NCBI GenBank assembly: GCA_025350245.1
Contig: JANXYG010000116.1
Span: 1 to 38,416 of the forward strand
Reading direction: 5' to 3'
DNA from: Betaproteobacteria bacterium
Lineage (GTDB): Bacteria; Pseudomonadota; Gammaproteobacteria; Burkholderiales; Ga0077523
Length of the DNA: 38,416 bases
A program made the position numbers and the translations under genes. Below are positions 33,095 to 38,416 of this stretch, piece after piece. Positions within the stretch are counted from its first letter, which is position 1, and each line of letters begins with the position of its first letter. The notes beneath the pieces were generated by a model. The model did not search any database, was not told where the DNA came from, and saw only the letters and a list, made by a program, of their open reading frames with translations.

Positions 33095-33490
33095 CGAATC
33101 GGGTTTCGAAGATCAGTCGCGCCGGGCGTATCGCCGGTTGGACCGGGTGGCCCACAAGGCTGCCCCGATTGGCCAGGGGTGCCCCGCGCCGATCGGGAAA
33201 ACCGGCATTTGTGACCTGACAAGACCTGTGGGCAAGACATGAGGATGCATTTGCAGAAAAAGTATCATGGATATCGTTTGATCAATCGGTTGTTATAAGC
33301 GGTAAAGATGCTCGATTCTTGAAGACTGGACTGAAAAAAGGGGGCTTGACGGCATGAAAGATCAGACCCGAAAGAGGGCCTGACGGGATGGTGGATCTCC
33401 TGGTGGATCTCGACCGACCCTGCGGCCCCCTCGGGCAGGTTCGGCACCGTCGGCTTCAACGTCTTCGGCGCACGCGCCGGTGATGGTTGT
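33095..33490. other. Intergenic stretch with no clear gene
   Basis: About 400 bases between the HDOD start and the response-regulator fragment. It includes an AT-rich patch (33250-33300) with TTGATCAA and TTATAAG, possibly promoter DNA of the HDOD gene, and a short direct repeat GTGGATCTC (33390-33412). From about 33380 a frame stays open into the receiver fragment (GRFGTVGFNVFGARAGDG), but I cannot name that part. Confidence 0.4.
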
Positions 33491-33640
33491 GTGCTGGTGA
33501 TCGAAGACTCCAAGCACTACCAGAACCTGGTGTCCTTCCTGCAGCGGGAGCATTTTCCCGATCTCACCGTGAAGCTGGCGGACGATGGCGTGGTCGGTCT
33601 GGCGATGCCCGCGCAGGAAGCCGTCACCGCCGTTCGATGA
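33491..33640 (+). pseudogene. Response-regulator receiver fragment 1
   Basis: The frame reads VLVIEDSKHYQNLVSFLQRE then VKLADDGVVGLAMPAQEAVT and stops at TGA 33638-33640. The start of a receiver domain is clear (VIEDS acidic pair, ADDGVVGL at helix 2), but the phospho-acceptor Asp region is missing and the sequence passes into a different C-terminal tail. About 50 residues remain of a normal 120. The stop overlaps the next fragment's ATG as ATGA, so two neighbouring signalling genes seem to have been eroded together. Confidence 0.55.
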
Positions 33641-33790
33641 CCCGGGCGCGGGTGCTCCCGGTCGAGGACGATTCGACGGTCCGGCGCTACGTCGGCCTGG
33701 CACTGGACGATCTCCCGGTCGATGTCGTCTGCGTCGAGACCCTTCACGACGCGCGACGGGTGCTGGTCGAAGGCCCGTGCTGGCTTCACG
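33637..33790 (+). pseudogene. Response-regulator receiver fragment 2
   Basis: From ATG 33637 the frame gives MTRARVLPVEDDSTVRRYVG then LALDDLPVDVVCVETLHDAR, a receiver-domain N-terminus with the acidic pair EDD. After about residue 47 (RVLVEGP) similarity ends and the frame runs on through the esterase gene as shadow sequence. The phosphorylation Asp is absent. The esterase promoter must lie in or after this fragment. Confidence 0.6.
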
Positions 33791-33826
33791 ACGACATCCT
33801 CGGTACGGCGCGTTATGCTTGGCCGC

Positions 33827-34495
33827 ATGACACTCGAAACCCTCGAAATCCAGACCGGCGACAATCCTGTCGCCGGCGTCGTGGTGCTGCACGGCCTTGG
33901 CGCCGATGGCAACGACTTCGTGCCGATCGCGCGCGAACTCGACCTGTCCGCGATCGGCGCGGTGCGCTTCGTGTTTCCGCACGCGCCGATCCGGCCGGTC
34001 ACCATCAACGGTGGCATGCGCATGCGCGCCTGGTACGACATTCTCGGCACCGATCTCGTGCGGCCCGAAGACGAAGCGGGCCTGCGCGCGTCGCTCACCG
34101 ATGTGCAGGCGCTGCTCGATCGCGAGGCGGCGCGCGGAATCCCGTCGAGCCGCACCGTGTTGATGGGGTTCTCGCAGGGTTGCGCCATGACCTTGCTCAC
34201 CGGGTTGCGATCACCGCACCGGCTGGCGGGCCTTGCGGGTCTCTCGGGTTACCTGCCGCTAGCCGCGGCGACCGCAGCCGAGCGCAGCAGTGCCAACCAT
34301 GACGTGCCGTTGTTTCTGGCGCACGGCACTTTCGACCCGGTGATCGCCATCGATCGCAGCATGGCGTCGCGCGACGCGCTCGCGGCGCTGGGCTACGGCA
34401 TCGAATGGCACGAGTATCCGATGCAGCATTCGGTGTGCCCCGAGGAAATCGACGACCTGAATCGCTGGCTGCTGAAGGTGCTGGCAGTGGGGTGA
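33827..34495 (+). CDS. Carboxylesterase / phospholipase family hydrolase (alpha/beta fold)
   Basis: A 222-residue alpha/beta-hydrolase of the PF02230 carboxylesterase family. The catalytic triad is readable: S116 in GFSQG, D170 in HGTFDPVI and H201 in MQHSVCPEE. The oxyanion region is LHGLGADGNDF (residues 21-31), and FPHAPIRPVTINGGMRMRAW matches the family. It should hydrolyse short-chain esters in the cytoplasm. Full length for the family, so it is intact even though the genes on both sides are broken. ATG at 33827; no strong ribosome-binding site is visible. Confidence 0.9.
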   Translation: MTLETLEIQTGDNPVAGVVVLHGLGADGNDFVPIARELDLSAIGAVRFVFPHAPIRPVTINGGMRMRAWYDILGTDLVRPEDEAGLRASLTDVQALLDREAARGIPSSRTVLMGFSQGCAMTLLTGLRSPHRLAGLAGLSGYLPLAAATAAERSSANHDVPLFLAHGTFDPVIAIDRSMASRDALAALGYGIEWHEYPMQHSVCPEEIDDLNRWLLKVLAVG

Positions 34496-34553
34496 GGTCG
34501 CAGCCGGGCTGCATCGTGCACCGGCCTTCTTCTCCCGGGACGACGAACCGGCC

Positions 34554-34862
34554 CTATGCGTTCGCCGATGGTTTGAGCAATGCCAGCGACATCGCCGCCG
34601 CGCAACACGCCATCGCGCCCCATTGCATGAGCCCCAGGGGTTCGCCGTACACCACCGCCCCCGACACCATAGCCACGATCGGCACCATGATCGCCGACAG
34701 CCCGGCGATATTGGCCGGGAGCATGCCCACGATCGCGAACCAGCAGGCGTTGCCGACGGCCGTGGGCACCAGGGCGATGTAGCCAATCACCGCGATCGAT
34801 TGCCATGACGGCACGAACCAGTGACCGTCGCCGAAGACGATCGCGACGATCGCGGCGGGCGG
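34554..34862 (-). pseudogene. EamA/DMT-family transporter, C-terminal fragment
   Basis: About 100 residues of the second EamA repeat: SWQSIAVIGYIALVPTAVGN, FAIVGMLPANIAGLSAIMVP and IVAMVSGAVVYGEPLGLMQW are classic last four membrane segments of a drug/metabolite exporter. The first ~190 residues are missing; similarity ends at about 34862, exactly where the plus-strand Panacea gene begins. Not expected to work. Confidence 0.75.
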
Positions 34863-34864
34863 CC

Positions 34865-35485
34865 ATGACACCTGATGGTTTGGCCGCACTCATCGAGTCA
34901 GCCAACAGGCTCTCGGAAGACACGGTGAAGCGTCTGTGGGCGTATGCCCATCACTTTCTCGGTAGCGCGAATCAGCTTTCCGCTGTCGTCGTGTCTCGCC
35001 TCTCTCGGGCTGCATCACGTCCCGTCGACTGGACGAAGGTCTCGGAGACGGTTGTGTTCCTTTGCCAGGGCAAGGGTGTATCCCGAACCAAGCTCAACAA
35101 GCTGTTGTTCTATGCGGACTTCCTGCACATGAAGCATTTCGGATCGCAGGTCACCGGGCTGCCATACGTTCGGCTTCCTCATGGTCCGGTGCCGGACCAA
35201 TACGAGCTTGTCTTTGCTGCCTTGCATGCCGAAGGACTGATCGACCTCACGGAGGCCGAACGCGGTGAGAACGTCACTTACCTGCATCGCGCCCGGCGTA
35301 GTCCCGATATCGCCGTGTTCACGACGACAGAATTGCAAGCACTGATACGGGTGCAGGCGGAGTTCGAGAACACCAGCGCCAAAGACATTTCTCAGCGCTC
35401 GCACAAAGAGGATGCCTGGCAAAAAACACCGGCGAGCCATCAAGTCTCGTTGATCTATGCCAAGACGCTATCGTTGAGTCTGTAA
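34865..35485 (+). CDS. Panacea-domain (DUF4065, SocA/GepA-like) protein
   Basis: A 206-residue protein. Residues about 75-130 are the Panacea (DUF4065) core: SRTKLNKLLFYADFLHMKHF, then VTGLPYVRLPHGPVPDQYEL and LHAEGLIDL. Panacea domains serve as antitoxins for many unrelated toxins or as adaptors (SocA). The N-terminal ~65 residues (DGLAALIESANRLSEDTVKR) look helical; longer relatives carry a zinc-finger/HTH part before this, so the gene may be 5'-truncated at the junction with the transporter fragment. No partner toxin is identifiable next to it. ATG 34865 is the best start, without a clear ribosome-binding site. Confidence 0.72.
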   Translation: MTPDGLAALIESANRLSEDTVKRLWAYAHHFLGSANQLSAVVVSRLSRAASRPVDWTKVSETVVFLCQGKGVSRTKLNKLLFYADFLHMKHFGSQVTGLPYVRLPHGPVPDQYELVFAALHAEGLIDLTEAERGENVTYLHRARRSPDIAVFTTTELQALIRVQAEFENTSAKDISQRSHKEDAWQKTPASHQVSLIYAKTLSLSL

Positions 35486-35985
35486 GGTGTTGCAGGTGAG
35501 TTGAGGGGGTCGGGGTCAATTTCATGAGTGAATGGTATGCCAGAAAAAGCAATATCAGCCACTTTGCCGATGCGCGTGTGAACCAGATTCGAGAAGACGT
35601 GGCAGGGTCGACGCGGGAGCTTCGTCCTCATGTCGCCGCATACGGCACACCGGAAGGTCATGAAGGTCGCAGCCAATGCGGTCACCTCAGTCATCTTCGG
35701 TTGCAATGCAGACGGCGAACTCTTGGCGAATGCGCTCGCGTTGCGGAATCAACCAGCGACACGACACATCGCAATCAAGAACACCAGGATCGATACCACG
35801 GCGGCCAGGGACGATGTAATCGTGGTCGGGCATGGAGCCCAGCGGTGGCCGCAAGCAGTACCAGAGAGTAGACTTGCATTGGCACAAGCGCCGTTGCCTG
35901 TGTCGCATGCCACGGCGCTTCGATATATGCGCGTACGGCGATTTAGCAGCTGTTGTTTCGCAATAATCCAACTTCCGGAGGAATT
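35486..35985. other. 500-base stretch without a supportable gene
   Basis: Several frames are open for 80-120 codons on both strands, but none shows a family motif or a good ribosome-binding site, and they overlap one another. The sequence GGGGTCGGGGTCAATTTCATG at its start has the look of mobile-element border DNA, without proof. The last 15 bases carry the GGAGGA site for the next gene. Confidence 0.4.
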
Positions 35986-36522
35986 ATGAGAAACGCTCGC
36001 CTGACCACGATGGCATTTGTTTGTGCAATCTCGCTATGTGCCACAAGCAATGCGTGGGCGCAAAATAAGTACACCATATCCAGATCTCCTTCGAGTACCA
36101 GTCAGTATCTGCAACAGCGCGCCATCGACGTGGATGACATACCCGGGCACCAAGTCCGCGTTTACGAGATTCGCTACGAATTCCCAGAAAATGATTTTGC
36201 TTTTGCCGGCGTCAAAGTTAAAGAGAATCTGACCCGCGGCCTGAGCGACTACGTCAACTTGAGTGGCCCGTTTACCACCTACGCTGTATATATGCTAGAG
36301 GACGGCAACAAGGTGTTTAGCCGCAGTAACGGCACTGCGCAATTTACGACGAACGCAGATGGCAGCCGCGTCATTAAGTTTTCCTTTGTCGAGAACTTCG
36401 TCGGTGGCACGGGAAAATTCAAAGGCATCCGCGGGCAAGTCGTAGGTTCCGGAGAGCGCGCGCCAGTGACGAAAACGCTGTTGACGGCGCAATCGAGCGG
36501 TGAATACTGGATAGAAGAGTGA
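35986..36522 (+). CDS. Exported beta-barrel-like protein (allene-oxide-cyclase/dirigent-type fold)
   Basis: A 178-residue protein with a signal peptide (MAFVCAISLCATSNAWAQ, cleavage near residue 26). The mature part is beta-rich; VENFVGGTGKFKGIRGQVVG resembles the GGTGxFxGxxG loop of the allene oxide cyclase/dirigent barrel, here likely a structural fold rather than plant-type activity. The ATG has a good GGAGGA site at 35977-35982. The gene is visibly richer in A and T than its neighbours, which hints at transfer or a different history. Function unknown. Confidence 0.65.
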   Translation: MRNARLTTMAFVCAISLCATSNAWAQNKYTISRSPSSTSQYLQQRAIDVDDIPGHQVRVYEIRYEFPENDFAFAGVKVKENLTRGLSDYVNLSGPFTTYAVYMLEDGNKVFSRSNGTAQFTTNADGSRVIKFSFVENFVGGTGKFKGIRGQVVGSGERAPVTKTLLTAQSSGEYWIEE

Positions 36523-36587
36523 CCTTTGCGACTTCAGCTGCGGTAGCTGGGCGAGCCGGCATGACAAGTATGCCGAACCACCGGCGT

Positions 36588-36625
36588 AAGCGGCGGACCG
36601 TCCGACAGTGTCGCTTCCGCCGCTT
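36588..36625. repeat. Inverted repeat between convergent genes
   Basis: Perfect ten-base arms AAGCGGCGGA (36588-36597) and TCCGCCGCTT (36616-36625) around 18 bases. It lies between convergent genes ending at 36522 and 36713. There is no T-run, so it is only a possible bidirectional transcription stop. Confidence 0.4.
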
Positions 36626-36712
36626 TCGCGCGAGTATTGAGTTCATACGTCCTCTTGCCGCAATTCATTGATCTAAAGCTGATCAAATGCCCTGATGACC
36701 GAGCGGCTGATT

Positions 36713-37972
36713 TCAGCGCCCGCGCGCCGTGTCCATGATGAGCCGCGTCAGGAGGTAAAGCCGCGGTTCGATGCTGTCGAGGTCCACGTATTCCTCCTCG
36801 GAGGAATGGTAGCCGTAGCCTGCCAGACCGAACCCCTCTGCGGTCGCTGGCTCACCGGAGCCGGCGGCGAAAGCGGCGTCGGTGCCGACCCCGTTGCCGG
36901 TTTCGTCCACCAATAGCGAGCGCCCCATTTCCGCGTAGATCCCCTGTGCCTTCTTCGCCAGAGCGCGCGAAGCCTCGGTCACCTCCAGCGGCGCGCGCCG
37001 GCGCTCGAAGCCGGCCTCGACGTGGGTGTCGGGTATCAACTTGCTTTGCACGCGATCACGAAAGCGCTTTTCGATGACATCGAAGTCCGAGAGCCTGCGC
37101 ACACGCACGTCAGCCGATGCCGTCGCCAATTCGGCGATCACGTTGCGCGTATTGCCGCCACTCGACAGGGTCCAGTTGAACTTGATGCCGCGCTCCGCAT
37201 CGGAAAGGTCGTTGGTCTGCAGCAGCTGGTGTGCGAGTTCGATGATGGCATTGCGTCCGAGTTCCGGATTGACGCCGGCATGCGCCGACTTGCCGCGAAC
37301 CGTCAAGCTTGCCGAGCCTATGCCGCTGGTAGCCAGTGCGATCTCGTCGTGTTTGGTGGAAGTGGGCTCACAGGAGAAAACGAACTCGTGCTCCGCGCCT
37401 ATGCTCTGTATCAGTTTTCGAGTACCGGGAGAGCTGAGTTCCTCGTCGCCGTTGATGACGACAGTGAGCGCGCCGTAGTCGCGAAAATCGAGCGCCTCCA
37501 GAAGCGATAGCGTATGCAGGATCACTGCTACGCCGCTCTTGTCATCGGCGATCCCCGGACCGTATGCCCGACTGCCCTCGACGCGGTAAGGCCGCTTGCC
37601 GAGTGTGCCGTGCGCGTACACCGTGTCCATGTGGGCGAGCAGCATGATGCGCCGCGTGCCGGTGCCCGCAAAGCGCGCAATGACGACCTTGCCGAGTTCG
37701 TTGGGCGTGTCATAGAGCCGATGGGTATCAGCGGGCGTAGGCTCGTAGTACTCGATCTTGCCGCCGAGCGCGACGAGGCGCTCGCCGAGGAACGCGGCCA
37801 GCCGGTCCAAACCCTCCTTGTCGCGGCTGCCCGATTCGATATTGACCAGATCGCGCAGCGTCTCGACCGCCACCGGCTGTTCCTTTTTCACCATGGCCCA
37901 CAGCGGTTCCTGCGGCGCTGCCTGCGCGCCAACCGCAAACGCCATGCCTGCAAACCAGAGCAGAGGTTTCAT
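36713..37972 (-). CDS. Exported M20 metallopeptidase, glutamate carboxypeptidase (CPG2) type
   Basis: A 419-residue zinc peptidase with signal peptide (MKPLLWFAGMAFAVGAQA, cleavage near 18). The CPG2 metal and catalytic residues are all found with a constant offset of two: H114 (LLAHMDTV), D143 (GIADDKSG), E177 and E178 (INGDEELSSPG), E202 (SCEPTS), and the last His in GYHSSEEEYVDL. The dimerisation insert GKSAHAGVNPELG is present. CPG2 removes C-terminal glutamate from folates; related enzymes act on other acyl-glutamates, so the exact substrate is inferred. The start ATG is at 37972; the next gene is divergent. Confidence 0.9.
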   Translation of the reverse strand: MKPLLWFAGMAFAVGAQAAPQEPLWAMVKKEQPVAVETLRDLVNIESGSRDKEGLDRLAAFLGERLVALGGKIEYYEPTPADTHRLYDTPNELGKVVIARFAGTGTRRIMLLAHMDTVYAHGTLGKRPYRVEGSRAYGPGIADDKSGVAVILHTLSLLEALDFRDYGALTVVINGDEELSSPGTRKLIQSIGAEHEFVFSCEPTSTKHDEIALATSGIGSASLTVRGKSAHAGVNPELGRNAIIELAHQLLQTNDLSDAERGIKFNWTLSSGGNTRNVIAELATASADVRVRRLSDFDVIEKRFRDRVQSKLIPDTHVEAGFERRRAPLEVTEASRALAKKAQGIYAEMGRSLLVDETGNGVGTDAAFAAGSGEPATAEGFGLAGYGYHSSEEEYVDLDSIEPRLYLLTRLIMDTARGR

Positions 37973-38277
37973 TTCATTTCCCAGATAATTATCGAATGGC
38001 CCGCTTACCGCACCGGGCTGCGAAAACCGCTCAATCCCATGTTCGTCCAGCGTTTGGCGGCACCCGCCGCAGGGTACTCCGGGTTTCCGCAGTTAAAGTT
38101 GATCTTCGAGGTGGCGTGACGACTAATCCTTGATGCCAAGTGGTTGCCCCGGATCGAAGCACGGCGTTCTTTCGAACGAAGGATTGTGATGTCGGCGGTG
38201 CATTCCACCCATGACGCACCCATAGCGTACGATTCGGTCATCTCGCAAAGACCAGCCCTTCAGGAGGAGAACGACCG
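37973..38277. other. Divergent intergenic region
   Basis: 305 bases between the M20 peptidase start (minus) and the Tat-exported protein (plus). I see no gene or clear repeat. It should hold both promoters; the AGGAGG site at its right end belongs to the plus-strand gene. Confidence 0.4.
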
Positions 38278-38416
38278 ATGAGCGATACTACACGACGCGA
38301 TGTGCTCAAGGGCATCGGCGCCGCGGCCCTTGCCGCCGCCGTTCCCGGCGCGGCGTTTGCAGATGAACCCAAGTACGCGATCGAGGCCGGCGCCAAGCTG
38401 AAGCTCATGCGTTGGC
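38278..38416 (+). CDS. Tat-exported protein, probably a solute-binding protein; cut by window edge
   Basis: Only 46 residues are in the window. They begin with a twin-arginine leader: TTRRDVLKGIGAAALAAAVP followed by GAAFADEP, so export by the Tat system and cleavage after AFA near residue 28 are expected. The mature start (GAKLKLMRW) resembles the first strand of ABC extracellular solute-binding proteins, which often read LxxLRW. A strong AGGAGG site (38262-38267) supports ATG 38278. The rest lies outside. Confidence 0.7.
   Translation, partial: MSDTTRRDVLKGIGAAALAAAVPGAAFADEPKYAIEAGAKLKLMRW

Noticed and set aside
33487-34302. Single 271-codon plus-strand gene spanning the receiver fragment and the esterase
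   Set aside because: Only the first ~50 codons after 33637 resemble a receiver; the rest is out of frame with the intact esterase.
35524-35989. Overlapping plus-strand frames of about 115-119 codons
   Set aside because: No ribosome-binding site, no domain, and mutual overlap; not enough support for a gene.

Overview
The window is high-GC DNA with dense, mostly ATG/GTG-started genes, short intercistronic gaps and many small gene remnants. The gene families point to a betaproteobacterium, most likely Burkholderiales: tandem PEP-CTERM proteins, TorT-type and sugar-type ABC importers, hydantoinase/oxoprolinase pairs, secreted solute-binding and cyclase-family proteins. A GC-rich dispersed repeat (three copies) resembles repeats I know from Comamonadaceae genomes. 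No rRNA, tRNA or CRISPR array was seen. The assignment is by gene content only.

Layout. (1) 1-2.55 kb is a scarred zone: the C-terminal part of an IS110-type transposase abuts the C-terminal end of a HicA-like toxin, then an intact-looking VapB/VapC pair with a palindromic operator candidate, then a deleted remnant of a beta-lactamase-fold serine hydrolase. (2) 2.66-17.84 kb is the main catabolic block, all on the + strand: HyuB1-HyuA1, a TorT-like periplasmic binding protein, a two-domain ABC ATPase, two RbsC-type permeases, HyuB2-HyuA2, a class III aminotransferase and a cupin. The likely logic is import of a small nitrogenous or cyclic compound, ATP-dependent opening or carboxylation by two HyuAB enzymes, then transamination. 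A good sigma-54 promoter match precedes the binding protein, and a strong hairpin separates the binding-protein gene from the ATPase gene. (3) 17.88-18.69 kb has a small membrane protein and a GFA-family zinc protein.

(4) 18.91-25.31 kb is a minus-strand operon for a carbohydrate-type importer (binding protein, two permeases, MalK/UgpC-type ATPase) ending in a ~657-residue protein that resembles D-apionate lactonase. Divergent from it are a hydratase/FAH-fold enzyme and an exported glutaredoxin. (5) 26.87-30.34 kb holds an exported cyclase-family protein (minus) with a clear terminator and two PhyH-type dioxygenases (plus). An IclR-family regulator lying between the dioxygenases is cut off by a dispersed repeat, while a perfect IclR-like operator palindrome survives upstream of it. 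(6) 30.5-32.1 kb carries two tandem PEP-CTERM proteins and a strong terminator. (7) 32.2-35.5 kb has an HDOD protein, two response-regulator remnants, an intact carboxylesterase, a truncated EamA transporter and a Panacea (DUF4065) protein meeting the transporter at a sharp junction. (8) 35.99-38.4 kb has a lower-GC exported beta-barrel-like protein, an exported CPG2-like M20 peptidase, and the start of a Tat-exported protein cut by the window edge.

The most interesting unit is the double-HyuAB/TorT-type ABC/aminotransferase block, whose substrate cannot be named from sequence alone.
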